This document shows positions 12,070 through 25,080 of a DNA stretch of 64,000 nt, piece after piece. The notes under the pieces are model-generated. The model made no database searches, was not told the DNA's origin, and worked only from the letters and a program-made list of their open reading frames with translations. Position 1 is the first letter of the stretch, and every line of letters begins with the position of its first letter. Source of the DNA: Branchiostoma floridae (lineage: Eukaryota > Chordata > Leptocardii > Amphioxiformes > Branchiostomatidae). The translations under genes and the position numbers were made by a program. The stretch is from positions 19,719,335 through 19,783,334 of the forward strand of contig NC_049988.1 of NCBI RefSeq assembly GCF_000003815.2, written 5' to 3'.

Positions 12070-13428
12070 ATGAATGTCTGGACTGACGTTTCGTTTTGTT
12101 GGACTGGTTAAAATAACGGGACCTACAAAAATTAGTGGATCAGATTTTAGATCGAGTAGAAAATTACCAGATTATATAGGCAGTGGTTTACACGCTTACC
12201 TGTTCAAGAAAATACCAAGAGCGAAGCAGAGTAGAGTTTATAGATATTCCCTCAGTCAAGTTTCTACAGTCAAACTTACAGAGTTAAGATGAAGGCAGGG
12301 TTTCAAAATACCATTTTGAGTCGGATGCACCGCCAATTAGATTTCTTTGTAGAAAATCGGACCACTAACCCTATTCAGACCGGGGGGGGGGGGGCTTTGA
12401 GGCCTGCGCCAACTTCGATGTCTATAACGCCAGAACGGCTTACGCTAGAGACACCAAATTTGATGAGTTTTCCTAAAATATTGTTGGCAACAATTTACGA
12501 AGTTTGACAAATTTTCCATTTTTTCGTGTTGCCATGGCAACCGTTTGTTGACAGGCAGTTTTGCCCAAAATCACTATTTTTGGTTCTAACAATGTATTTT
12601 TCACATTTATTTGCTATATTACTGCTATTTTGTTACATAAATAAAATCTTATATTATTTAGCATATCTTTCATAATTATATATGCATAAACTATGCTAAT
12701 TCGATGACGTCATCAGCCCAAAATCCAAGATGGCGGACCGTATGGCCAGATCAAGAATAACAAGCTAATTATCCCTTAAAATTGGTAACTTCCTGGCATT
12801 TTTTCATCAAAAACCATCTAAATGAATGAATTTAGTCTATTTCCATTGCCCTTTGTGATTATTTGTTGCAAAAAAAAGTAGTTTTAAAGATTCAAGGTGG
12901 TGGATATAATATGGTGGAGCCTAACTCGTATCTTAGATGTGCATGACGTCATGTTGCTATTGGCAATACAAGTCGTAATAAACATTATTATTCTGTTATC
13001 TGCACTTGTTGTTACATTTTTGTAGAATAACTTGAAAATATCTGAGAATACCCTTTTTTCATGGGTCCAGCCAATATAATCAAATTGATGACGTCATAAT
13101 TACGTCATCTTACGTAAACGTAACGTAAAACGTCAATTAATTGTCAGATATTATGTCCATATCATGTCCTGAAAATTTGGTGACCCTACGGCGTGTCGTT
13201 AAAGAGTTAGAGGACTTAGAAGTGGAGGGCCTCAAAAGCACCCCCCCCCCCCGTCCAGGGATGACCAAAAAAAGCCCGGTCTGAATAGGGTTAATGTTGT
13301 TTTGAGTATCACCCATTCACGAGTTTTCACAAATAAGTATGTACAGGTTCAGATCCGGACCTGGACCTGATCTTCTGGAACTGAACCGTACCAATGCCTG
13401 GATTTTCTGTACCAGTACCCACCCCTAG
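12070..13428 (-). mobile_element. hAT-like element, split by a piggyBac-like MITE
   Basis: The flanks 12070-12368 and 13291-13428 together align with the reverse complement of the element at 36193-36637. Shared words include gcgaagcagagtagag (versus gcgaagtagagcagag), agatttctttgtag, gagtatcacccattcac and the end ctgtaccagtacccacccct. The 922-bp piece 12369-13290 is absent from the 36 kb copy. Confidence 0.75.
12369..13290. mobile_element. piggyBac-like MITE with CCC...GGG ends
   Basis: The termini are ccctattcagaccgggg on the left and cccggtctgaataggg on the right, a near-perfect inverted pair. Flanks are CTAA and TTAA, compatible with one mutated TTAA target duplication. CCC-starting ends plus TTAA are the piggyBac signature. 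An internal poly-G (left) and poly-C (right) plus gaggcc extend the inverted repeat. There is no transposase frame. Confidence 0.8.
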
Positions 13429-14080
13429 CTTCTGGTGAATCAATTTTATGTCTAAGGCGTAAAAACAAACGCAACAGTCTCGTTACATTCAGCATAGGTC
13501 AATATTGATTGGTATGAAGGTTGCATTATCTGCTACACGAACGAACGGTCGTGACTCAGAAGTCTATTGACCAGTGAATTTATGCAGTAAGGTGGGAAGA
13601 ACATATTCTCCAAGCATAGGTTGAGTCGCGGAGATATAGTAGTAGTCGGGAAATTTACCGGCTCGCTTTTCTTGTTCTGTGGCAGAGGTAAGAGGAGCGC
13701 GTCGGTAAATGTCCCTGCTTGGAGAATAGGAAGAATACTACCTGTCAAACAACATTGGATGGTACATCAGCTACACAATTCATGGAACGATGGCGTCTCC
13801 AAGGAAATCAAGATAACATTTAACGCCGTCAGAACAGAAATTAACTTCTCAGGGTGTAAAGTACAGTACGTAAAAGCTGCCATTACGTACACATTACGGA
13901 CATAATGAAAGATAACGTAAATGTTAAATCTACTCATTCTGTAATATTACATAACAAGAGTAGCTTAGAAAATAATAAACAGAATCCGTTACCATTTAGC
14001 AAGCTTGTTGGCACTCCTTTGTATTGATTACGGTGTATGGAAGAAGGAGGTAGGATAAACACACTGTGAATGTCAACCTG
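13429..14080. other. No gene seen
   Basis: Mixed sequence. The 94-codon frame at 13621-13905 has no recognisable domain, and the opposite strand is also open, which argues for chance. Confidence 0.5.
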
Positions 14081-14089
14081 AAAGTTCAT

Positions 14090-14400
14090 CTATGTTCAAC
14101 TTGGTAGAAGCCATTCTGGAAAAGCTTGATTACAATTTCCGACAGGAAAATTCACCTTGTTCAAATTTTCCACTTAACAGCTCCAGTCTTTATCAACAAA
14201 TGAACAATCCGTGACGGTAGGTGCCATGGACTACAGCTTATGACTCACTGCTCATCGAGTCACGTGTTTATCTATATAAAGTGACGTCACAGGAGCAGTG
14301 GATTGGTCATTCCTTGCTAAAGACTGGAGCCGTTCAAATTGTCGAAAATTTGGGTTAGGTCAACTTTCCTGTCGGAAATTGCAGGTTAACATTTTCAGAA
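14090..14400. mobile_element. MITE-E copy
   Basis: This copy shares its order of words with 62195-62515: ttcatctatgtt..., gccattctgg, acaatttccgacagg, tgaacaatccgtgacgg, gtgccatggact, gagtcacgtgttta and gtggattggtcattcc. The left arm (caatttccgacagg) and the right arm (cctgtcggaaattgcag) are inverted. Confidence 0.7.
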
Positions 14401-14874
14401 TACTGTACGAGTGCTTACAGAGCGGTTTACCGTATCAATGTCTTCGACAGGTGAGGTCTTATCCTGTTCCATTCCATCCTATGTATGGCCGGCTTTCTTC
14501 TGCGATAGTTTTATTGTAATTAACGAGCTATGAAACCGTCTAGACAGGTCTAATCCCACACCATGTGCTATCCACTCAGGAATCTGCTAACACGAAGTGC
14601 CTAAAGCAAATTTAAGAACCCGTAAATCTGGCAATAGGTGGGCCTGCCTAACGGTTGAGACGGCTAACACAGATAAGAAGTAACAATGCAGCAGCTTGTG
14701 CGGAGAGATAATGGTGTGGAGTCGTTTCTTATTTAACGGCTTTGCGGTCAGCAGATTGTTTTAACGCGATTCCGGCCAGAGGAACTAACTGTGACCGTCA
14801 TGCGACCTTTTCTGTCTGCCAGTGGTAGACAAAACATGCATCAGCGATGCCACTCGGCACCTCTTGGTCATACG

Positions 14875-15130
14875 TGCCAAGAAAGTGTGATCGTGACCGT
14901 GTGTTTGGCTCGCCGCTCGAGACCTCTCGCGAATCCTACCGTGTCACCGGTCTTGTGCCCTTGGAAAAGGCACTTTACACGGCTTTCCTCACTTAATCAG
15001 GTGAAAATGAGTACATAGCTTCAGCTAGGGCCGTCCCTCGGATAGGGAGTTAAATAGAGGTCCCGTGTATGGGGAGAGCCAAACCCCACGCACATTAAAG
15101 AACCCTCCACACGTGCGATGATGCGGTGTG
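14875..15130. mobile_element. SINE-like repeat, family C
   Basis: It shares ggcactttacacggctttcc, cacttaatcaggtgaaaatg and ccctcggatagg with 19810-19960. Its right part (ccccacgcacattaaagaac) is inverted at 24640-24760. Confidence 0.6.
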
Positions 15131-15735
15131 CAATGATGAAAATCTTTCCGTCTAGAGTTGGTAATTCACAACAAATCACCCGGACTCCAGGAAGAATAGT
15201 GAGATATCAGTCACTAACGGAGATATGTATCGTATAAAACCAAACCAAACCAAAGTGTTGAATACTAGCTGGGATTCCAATGTCTAGTCCCATCTTGCCA
15301 AGAAAATATTAATTCACATTCAAATTACTATTTTGCACCCACACTGAAGAGAACAGAGATCAGAATAAAGATATTTTAGACAAATACAGATACTTTAATC
15401 TAATATTGGCATGTCGTCACTACATTTTTTCATATCCAGGTCAATACCATCTAGCGCTCTATGCAAAGGAGATCGTGTTATCTCAGGCAGAAACTTGTAA
15501 TGTACATATCCTGTTGTGTAATTTGGTAGTTATACGTTTACTTTTCCTGTTTGAATTTCCCACAGGTAGAAGCGTAGACTCGTTACATAGAACTGTTATG
15601 CAATTTTACAGACGCTGAAACCGTTATATAACGCGTTATGATTGTTTTCTCCGCACTGGGAGGCAGAGATGTCTGGAGAGAGACATTGGACCTGATCCGG
15701 GCAACTCTCTGATGATGATGATGGTGATGATGATT

Positions 15736-16062
15736 GTGCAATTAAGTTTAAAATAAAATTAACACCATCAATAGCGATGGACTAATTATCTGAAAAGTTT
15801 TTCAAACATTTCCTTTACCCAAACCCAAACTATTTCTCCTTGACCTTCTCCTATGTATCTGCTGCCGTTGCCGGGAGGTTAGTTGGAAAACTGTGAAGAA
15901 TGTGAAATAAAGTTTAAAATAAAACTGATAACACCAATAGCGATGGACTGATTATCTGTTAAGTTTTCCAAACATTTCCTTTACCCAAACCCGCGCGTTC
16001 CTGTACTATTTCTACTTGACCTTCTCCTATGTATCTGCTGCCGTTGCCGGGAGGTTAGTTGG
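15736..16062. repeat. Tandem duplication of about 160 bp
   Basis: Both units carry agtttaaaataaaa, caatagcgatggac, aaacatttcctttaccca, ccttctcctatgtatctg and gccgggaggttagttgg. A (GAT)n tract precedes it at 15711-15734. Confidence 0.88.
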
Positions 16063-16159
16063 GAAAGAAAAAGTGATCTCGATCCAGTTTTAGCTCACTG
16101 AAGAGCTAGTCTTCCACTGGTCGTGACAGAGAGGACAGACGCTATGTACATTATTTACA

Positions 16160-16355
16160 GGTTCGTTGTACCGGAAAAATTCCCTTCTTTTCGACAAGCA
16201 CAATGAACAGTGGACCACGGCTTAATTAACGTCCCGTCCTAAGGACTGCAACCCTTTCCGGTAGCGTGCATGTCGAGTGAGCGACACAGCCGGAATCGAA
16301 CTCACGGCTTGTAGTTCCAGAGAGAGGGCCGCTAACCACTGGACTACGCGCGCTA
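16160..16355 (-). mobile_element. tRNA-derived SINE, family D
   Basis: On the - strand the head is tagtccagtggttagcggcc (A box region) then gtgagttcgattccggctgt (B box). The body recurs in opposite orientation at 42930-43130. Confidence 0.8.
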
Positions 16356-16843
16356 CCCTGGGCGGATGTCTCTGCTGTAAAAGGTCGGGCCGATAAGTTG
16401 CTGCCCAACGTAAAGTCTCTTTTTTAGCCATGACTTGACGTAGATGCAAATGATGAATATAGATTTAATGATTGCACCATGAATTGGAAAAAGGAGCAAA
16501 AGTCTGATCTGGACGGTAAAGTAGAGGAAGATTACAATTGTGCTCGAAGTTATAAGACCGCAAACTTGACCCTTCTCAGCTTTGGACACTGCAGGAGAGT
16601 TGCAGAGAGCTTGTCTACAACTTAAAAGTCTTTTTTTTTTCTGTGGTGGAAATTTGATTCATCGGGGCACCTCGGAAATTGAAACGTACCAGACAGGAAG
16701 AAAAGTAATTATAAAGGGATAAGAATACGAGAAGCTTATCTTCTATCAGAACTAACCAGGAAAGTGCAAAGGTATCAGGTTGTGAAATGAGAAGCTAGGT
16801 ATAGTCGCTGAAGGCCTAAACTGGCGTATGAATTCGTCGATGT

Positions 16844-16950
16844 AGGTTAGACATCCAGGTAATAAGATACGCCAAAAATAGTTACTCAAGCAACTGAATT
16901 TCAAAACCATATTCAGTTGCTTGAGTAACTATTTTTGGCGTGGCGTATGG
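16844..16950. mobile_element. Short MITE-A forming a perfect 29-bp hairpin
   Basis: Positions 16871-16899 are the exact reverse complement of 16911-16939, with an 11-base loop. The left shoulder is the MITE-A end ggttagacatccaggtaata. Confidence 0.85.
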
Positions 16951-16995
16951 ATTGTAACTGATTCATTATCATGCCGTTACAAATGGAGTGTGACC

Positions 16996-17240
16996 AGCAC
17001 GTCACCGGAACGTACTGCGCCTGCGCAAACCCTGGTAGTTTGGGGCTTGGTTTGGTCAACGTTGCATTAAAATCCCGCTTGTTGCACAGTATATGTTAGA
17101 GACATGGTTTCGTGTAAAACGTACACGGAGTTTTACCCTTATATACGCACGTACTTTCTTAAATGCGGCCCTTTTGTAAACCGGGGGTTTAGCATGTCTA
17201 TACTTTTCGCGCAGGCGCAGTACGTTCCGGTGACGTGCTA
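16996..17240. mobile_element. TIR element with 8-bp target duplication (hAT-like MITE)
   Basis: The ends agcacgtcaccggaacgtac and gtacgttccggtgacgtgct are inverted for about 30 bp and contain actgcgcctgcgc. gtgtgacc flanks both sides (16988-16995 and 17241-17248). There is no coding content; the - strand frame inside is a chance frame. Confidence 0.85.
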
Positions 17241-17252
17241 GTGTGACCAGCA

Positions 17253-19740
17253 TAATTTATCTATCACGTGATAAGGTGAACGTGAATCTATATCTGATCT
17301 ATTTAGTTCGCATATAAGTTTACCTTTACTCGAAAGTGGAAACAAAGTAATCCCTTTTATCCTTGGATACAACTAACAGCGCGGCAACTTTCGTCTTAGG
17401 AATTCGCGCGTGCTTTAGGATTTTTACGATCCTTGTTCCGGTGTAGGTATAACATGTTTTCTATAGACTGGTTTTAATGTTGTGTCTGCTCTAAAGTTTG
17501 TACGTCATATGCACGACTATCAAAACAATGATTCTGGACTACAATCATAAAAATGTGTAGGCGCCACAATACTGGTTAGATTAGATCTAATCCCACACCT
17601 TGATACTTCATTTTCCGTACCCCTTTACTCTGAGGTATCACACGGAGGTATAATCTTCCACCCAAACCCAGACAGCCGACCTGAGGGAGGCACAATGCCT
17701 GGAGATCAGACATATCACGACCTTAAAGAGCCTACGCTCATGCGTCATTGTCTTACAGTATTGATTAGGAGTCGACGTGTCTGGAGTTGGGGAGAGCGCT
17801 GATTGTCCAGCATCCTATGAGATGTTTGAACCTTACGATTATTTTTTTCATATTTCCGCCAGGACTTGGCCTGAGATAGGGTTCGTGATATGTACAAAGT
17901 TTTTTAAATGTCCAAATATTTAATTTTGCATGCTTAGATAGCTGCGATATGCTTGTAGATTAAAAACCAATTAATAAATTACTGGACGGTCTACTCATGC
18001 AAGACAACGAAAATCATATTGTAAGTGTTCCAAAAATGTATCGATATTCTGAGTTACCTTTAGCAAGACAAGTTCACAGTACATCACTATTCTGCCTGAC
18101 CTCAGATCACCCCAACAACGATCGCACTGGCCTGTCATATTTCCTGTTATCACCTGACCTTTTCTGATATGGATACAAACATTTGTGTGATGAAGATATG
18201 ATCTCCGGGCAGATCTGCTAGTGGCATAAGATATATCAATGTCGGCTAAGGAGTATATATAGCTGGTCCCGGTAGCCAAAACACTGTCCTAAGACAGCTG
18301 TACCCTCTGACAGCTTTTGATACTATTTCATGCTACCGTAGAATCTTTATAGAGATGATTATATATAACGTTATAAATGAAGATAAGCTAACTCATCTTG
18401 GGCAGAACGGAAATTCTAGCGGCAATGTTAGCGGTTATGTGCCCCATGTACCGGAAGGAGTGCTGCAAATGATCTTATCAATTTCGATGCATAGAATAAA
18501 GTTTTAGACATTTTATCGCGCGACTGAACATACAGATTGCATTTAAAGATTCCCTTTTTTAGAGTAGTATACTGATGGATACGCTTTCTGATGAAGGAAG
18601 CATAGATAGCTGCGTTGACTGTAGTTAATTGAGTTAATGGCACAGAGTACCATACTCCTTTAAGCTTTGTGATAGCCGCTGGATACAGTCGCTGTGGCTT
18701 GACATAGGTTTCGGTTTTCACAGAGCGTACTGCTGCCTAAAATCTTGTATTTCCCATCACTTTAAAAAAAGTTTAAGGGAATAAAGAACTCGTAAATGAT
18801 CATAAGGTGCCGGGCGTGTGTAGCATACAGTGCATTCCATGTGTTATTTTGTGATAGCAGTTACGAGAAGACATTACACAGGTAGCATTTTGTGTTTCTG
18901 TTGCAACAGGCCAATCTACGTCCCTTCTTCTAAGCACCCATGTCTGCCGCACTGCTGATTAAGTTTTATTTCCACCGTTCCACGGTACATGCACTTAGAC
19001 TAACTTTTAGAGAGCAGATAGCAGAAAGAGTTCGCTATGATATTCATATTGCTATTTGTGAAGAAAGCACATCTGTTTCCATTTCATTGGAATTCATCGG
19101 ATAATGGAGTGGAGTAGTGGATTGGGAATTCGCTCTGCATTCGGCTCTGCAATGAATTTGATTCACGGCCAAGTCATACCAAAGCCTTAAGAAACTGCAC
19201 ATGCTTCTTTCTCTACTCGGCATGTAGTGTTTTGTAAGACTATGGGAGCTAACACTGCCCCTGGATAGAAGTCATTTTGGGGTCCATTTGCTTAGGAAAG
19301 GAGGTTGGCGCCGTGTATTGATAACTTTTTGCCGTAAACTTGTTACTATATGGCCTGACTTTGCACCTTTGATACTTGTACATTACATGTTTGATATCTT
19401 CAAACATTGAAACGTGCCCCGGAAACAATTTCCCATGGCTGTTTGATGACGGCGATTGCTTCTGTTATTGTTGTATCTCTTGGGTTGCCTCGCAATTCTA
19501 GGCCGTCTTTTATGTGCAGATGCTCGAGATTAAAGGAGCCAGCCCTGCTGATAGGTATGTGTTCGAATTGCTCTAAGGCGAGGGTTTTAACTACGGTTTC
19601 CGGACCCAAGTTATAATGAAAGGAACAACTAAACACAAGGTTACCAGTTTTGCCATCATGATACCCTTAATCTGGAGGATGGAGCTTTCAAAGTCAAAGT
19701 TGAATTTCCATGGCATAAGTGTACACCACTTGGGGTTTTG
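17253..19740. other. No gene seen
   Basis: Single-copy-looking sequence with no supported exon. The stretch 18283-18360 (gacagcttttgatactattt) recurs diverged at 40880-40930. Confidence 0.5.
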
Positions 19741-19809
19741 CGGCTTAACGACAGGGCATTGGGGCAGAAACCATCGAGTTTGCTGGTATGCTGCCGATCT
19801 GTGCTCTTA

Positions 19810-19960
19810 GGAAGGGTAATCTTCGATACCTTTCTTACTTCATTCAGGCGCAAATGAGCACTTAGATTGGGCTAGGAATGTCTCTCGGATAGGACGTTAA
19901 TGCTGGCCCCGGGTTTGAGGAGAACCACGCCTCGAGCACTTATTGAAAATAATAGGGGTT
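19810..19960. mobile_element. SINE-like repeat, family C (diverged)
   Basis: Words tttcttacttcattcaggcg, aaatgagcactta and ctctcggataggacgtta match the order seen at 14960-15050. Confidence 0.55.
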
Positions 19961-19986
19961 CATCTCTGTGTGAGTGGATTAAATCT

Positions 19987-20716
19987 TTTACAGTTTGGTT
20001 TCCGCGTTGTAATCTTAAAAAGGTGATTGTCCCCTTTCATTCTAATCCCAATAAATCCCCACTTAAAGTTAAAATGGACACGGTAGGAAGAAAATACAAC
20101 TTTCCGTCTTCCCTGTTGTTAGTCCCTCGTGTCTTATTCTTGGTGAGCAAGCCCAGTTATTGGAATTACCGATCTGTTACAGAGATCCTATAGTTATCGG
20201 ATGATGCATTTATAACTTATCTTTTATCCAGTCGAAAATCCGGCGCGCCATATGGATCTGACTTACCGAACATTCAAAGCCCATTGAAATGCAATCATCT
20301 ATGTTGAATGCGCCAACAAGACTATCAACTCATTTCCCCAAATTTTTAACAGTTTGGTCTCCGGGATGAAATCTTGAAAAGGTGATTGCCACCTTTTATT
20401 CCAATCCTAAGAAAGCCAAACACTTAGAGGTAAAACCAATAATGGACATGGTAAGAAAAATACAACAACGTTCAGTCTCCAAATGAATGTTCTTAGTCCC
20501 TCGTGTCTTATTCGTGGCGAGCAAGCCCAGCCTTTGGAATTACCGCCCTATTATCAGAGATCCTATAGTTATCGGATGATGCATTTTATTACTTATCTTT
20601 TATCCAGTCAAAAATCCTGTGAGCCATATGGATCTGACTTACCGAACATTCAAAGCCCATTGAAATGCAATCATCTATGTTGAATGCGCCAACAAGCCTA
20701 TCAACTCATTTCCACA
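19987..20716. repeat. Two-unit tandem duplication, about 358 bp per unit
   Basis: Both halves contain tttaacagtttggt, gtccctcgtgtcttattc, gatcctatagttatcggatg, catatggatctgacttaccg and gaatgcgccaacaag in order. No coding frame is shared across both. Confidence 0.92.
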
Positions 20717-22113
20717 AGCAACTATTAGGATTCTCCACTCATTCTCCTACTCAATAAAACTCCAAGCTGTCTTATGCCACTGAGCCTTGCCTAATTGAAC
20801 CATGAATCTTTATGGCCTTATCGCCGATATGGCTATCTATTCGAGCAGTGAACACAGCGCCGGCTTTACTACTATGTCGCTGTGGGAGACGTTTGAGTGT
20901 GATAATGAATCTACAGGGTGTCTGTGAAGATAGCGCCGCTGTTAGTTCCGGTTGGGGTTATCAGGGCCACCTTGCAGGGTGATATCGCGAGCGTTACTCC
21001 TGTCCGCTATCTGCCACTGCCATCGTTAATGGTTTTTGGAATGAACCATAAAACACTTAAGTGGTATTGTCAATATCATGATCTGTAAACCCCATCGTCG
21101 CCAATGGTATGATAATGACTCCACGTACATTTTTATCAATTTGGCTTTATGGGCTTCTTTCAACATCATCGCCAACATCATCATCATCACCATCATCACA
21201 ACCACCATCACCGTTACCATGGTAATCATCGCCAACACCATCGTCATCTTCATCATCACCACCACCAGTAGCAGGCTTAGTTTTATAGGCTAACACCATA
21301 CGAAGTCTTCAAAGCAGATTCCATTCATCAATTTTGCAAGAGTTGATGGCAATAGCGGTAGGCGCTACCGCTGGGATGATAATACCAAAATATAGTCAAA
21401 ACGGTTGGCCACCGGTGGTCACTTTTGATGTAAGTTTAGGCAAGTACCCACAGATCTCGCGCTTATATTTTTTGCGTTATGGAAGATGGCCGCAAAGAGT
21501 TCAGTAACTTTGGAGTTGTATGTGGATCTGACTAGTACTTGTCAAAAGTGTTAGAAAACTTTCAGAAACATTATAGAAAATCCCCCGCGTGATAATGACA
21601 GAGTACCACTGGATACCACCCGCGGTATTAAATTACACGAAATGAGAGTGAAATAAGATCCCCACGCGCGATCCTTTAATCCTAAACGTTTCTAATCTTC
21701 CAGATATGAAGTATGGTATCGAAATTTGATCCAGTGAATCGAGCCTGAAATTACAACTCTGTCGGGGGTCACCTTGCGGAATGGTTCTGTTAGAACCAAT
21801 TGTCCACGTGTACCGGTAAAGGTCAGGAGCCAAGCGGAAAGTGCACCGGGCTTTGGCAAGGGAACCCTGTATATCATTACCGAGGTGTGTGTTCCGGAGA
21901 TAGCTTAAGCCCTGTCTGGAATTCTGCAGGAGAGTGTCCATCATTTACTTCTTGTCTCGTACAGCAGTCTCGTACAGGAAGGAAGTGGCTGGGGGGAATT
22001 CAACTCTCCTTTACTAACTCAAGGCGACTGTGAAAAACGTAGCTTCAGTAGTAATACTCTTCGCACACGGTCGAATAGACCTAATTGTAGTAAACAGATT
22101 TAAGTTGGTGTGT

Positions 22114-22144
<31 letters not shown>

Positions 22145-25080
22145 GTAAGGGAGGCGCTGCTGAATATTGGGGTAAAAGTTAATGGGGTTCCCGTGTTTGT
22201 TACATCGTTGAAGGGTACATTACGGGTGACATGTGCTCAGTGATAGGGAAGTAACGATTCAGGGGAACTATTCAGACTTCAAGGTCATTCCAAAGGCCGG
22301 GTATTAATGTGAAGCTACAGCGTCCCTAGTTCCGCTTGATTAGCTCAGAAACTTTGCATTCGCTTCTTGTGATTCAACAGCAGTCTCGTCGCGACTTTAC
22401 CTCTCCTTTTCTAACTGTGGCGAAAAAAGGAGCTTCAGTTATGAATTATACAGTTTTAAAACACGGATGTTCTAAATTGCGGTAACAGTGCATTCTTTCA
22501 TGGTGGGCAAGGAAGATAGCTAGCTGTCTGTTGAAGGCGAAGTTGACGGGGTTCTCGTGTTTGTTACATCATTACGGGCGACGTGTGCCCATCGATGGGG
22601 AACTAACAGTTCAGGGGAACTATTCAGACTTCAAGGTCATTACAAAGACCGGGTATTAATGTAACGCCATATTCAGGAGAACTATTCAGAATTCAAGGTC
22701 GTTACAAAGATGCAGAATAGTCTGGAACAGTTCAAAGGAGGGGTTCCTCAAAGATAGCGACAATGGCCTGCCATGATGATGATGATGACAAAGACCGGGT
22801 ATTAATGTAACGCTATATTCAGGGGAACTATTCAGAAACCAAGGTCGTTACAAAGGCCAGGTATTGATGTGAAGCTACAGCGTCCCTCTTTCCGCTTGAT
22901 TAGCTCAGAAACTTTGCATTCAGCGCCAGGTCAGATGGGAGCCGTATAGCTGCATTCCTTACAGTTGGCATTCACGTTGGCAAGTGAAAAATGTGCGCTT
23001 TTTTACAGTAAGGTTGATAATGTTGGAAGAGTAACACGTGGTTCAATGTGTAAAACACCATATGCATTACTTAGTAATATGTGTCTTATCTGTTTGTAAT
23101 GAAATAGTATTGCAAAATATGTTTGTTGTGTTTGTTTGTTTATTTGTTCGCACAAAATACATGAATCAATACAGGAAAAGAATACATAAAAACACTACAG
23201 GTGCAGGAAGAGGGGAAGACTGTAATCGGCTTATACTAAGCCATCCTTCTCTATACTAAACAATAAAAATAGTAGTCAATAATTAACAAAAAAGTAACAC
23301 ATGGGGTATGATAATAATACAAAAAAATAATCAGATAATAATAGAAAAGTATTGTGAGATACGATAATAACTTGAGACTACTGTAAGGGGCTAGGGTAGT
23401 TTTTAAGACGGGATTTCAGGGTAGTTTTAAACGTAACAAAAAAAGAAGTTTTATGTATATTTGGCTGAATGTTCCACACTGTGACACATCTGTATGTCAC
23501 AGAGGACTGCGCTAATGATGTGCGGAAGAGAGGAATGTGTAGTGGACTTCTTTGCCTGTTATGATAGTTGTGTAGAAGTGAATTATGGTTTAGAAAAATT
23601 TTGAATACATTTCGTTTTTAATATTAGCACAATGTACTGTCGATGATTTAAACTAATTGTCGTCAAATTATACTATGGCTTTCAAGCGATAAAGTGCAAG
23701 GGGTTCTTAACCAAACACCTAGCTAATTACCTTGGCTAAATGAATAATGTGGATGTCGTCCTTGTAATAATATTCCCTTGCAAACTTTATTGTTTAATAA
23801 ATCTTGCAATCCTTATTGGGGCTGAATTGTGTTGATACGGTGACCTTGTAAAATATTGCAATTAATGAATTTTTTTTTCAAAATATATACCGCATAAAAA
23901 TATCAAACCAGTGTACAAGGTTATTAAAGATAATATCAACAATAACAACGAGATTATGAACATTGCATATAAAACAGTGTATAATTGATCTGCTAATCAT
24001 CTCAATGACAAATGGAGAAATTGTTTTGGTTGTGTGTGCCTATGTGTTTGTGTTTCCAGACTTTTGTAGGCAGTATAACTCAAGATTATTCCGATGAATT
24101 GCAATGATATTTGGTATGTGGGTCGGTGTTGGGAAGACAAATGTCAAAGTCGATTTTTGGCCACCAAGTATGTGACCTTGGTACTGCAGCAAAACTGGGA
24201 CCTGCTTCGGTCTTGATTCTAAGGTGGCCTATAGATTCAATCAAGATAGATTATATTGTAATGGAAGAAAGAAGTGGGCCCCCTAGTATCTTGCATGTTT
24301 GACCCACTAGCAGTTTGCTCTGGAACTGCAGAGACTGCAGAATTTTTCTTTTCATTTCTTTTGTCATTTTTCAACCTATTTCATATGCGTATGGTATCCT
24401 GTTGGGCTATTTTGCGTCGAGTTTTGAATTGTGCTGAGGCGTTTTATTGTTATTATTTATTATTGGGTGGGCCGACCACTCACTCTTTGCAGCCAGGGGC
24501 TGAATTGCGAGAAGCTTCCAATAGGCGGGGCTAAATCGCAAGGGTGACCTCAATACGACTGTCGCAAGTGTCTGGAGCGAGCTGTCATTCTGCACCACTC
24601 AGGTGACCTCAATACGACAGTAATTCCCCCAGGTACGGCCGAGGTACTGTAGGTTTTGGACCACTCACACCGTACCATCGCACGTGTGGCGGGTTCTTTA
24701 ACGTGCCTGGGGTATGGCTCTCTTTTATTGTAGATGACGACCGTGTGTTCTTTGTGCTCATCCGTGATGCGCGCCTTTCACTCCTGTTCAATTAAAAGAA
24801 CCACCTTCATAACTGTATTATTTATAGTCACATTCAAGACATATTTATGAAGAACGCCACGTAATTATTGCAATTAATTTAGATCCACTAATTACACATA
24901 TTCATCATACCTAGCTGAAATACATAGTTGAGATTGTTTTGTGATTAAAACGAATACACATGGTAGATATTAATGTATATACAGTTTTTACAGTAAGCAG
25001 AGCTTACACTGGCAAGCCATGGAATACGTAACATACTAGTATAAAAAAGTAACAACCAAATACTGTGTTAACGAAATCTA
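20717..25080. other. No gene seen; simple repeats and degenerate duplications
   Basis: The interval contains (ATC)n around 21167-21268, which reads as Met- or Ile-rich frames; (TG)n and poly-G at 22108-22146; and repeated blocks with ggggaactattcagac at 22263-22925 in four diverged pieces. AT-rich 23100-24060 looks like old LINE or transposon debris, and there is a family C SINE piece inverted at 24640-24760. Confidence 0.55.

Noticed and set aside
21026-21293. Met/Val-rich (-) and Ile/Thr-rich (+) ORFs
   Set aside because: Both are translations of an ATC/GAT trinucleotide-like tract.
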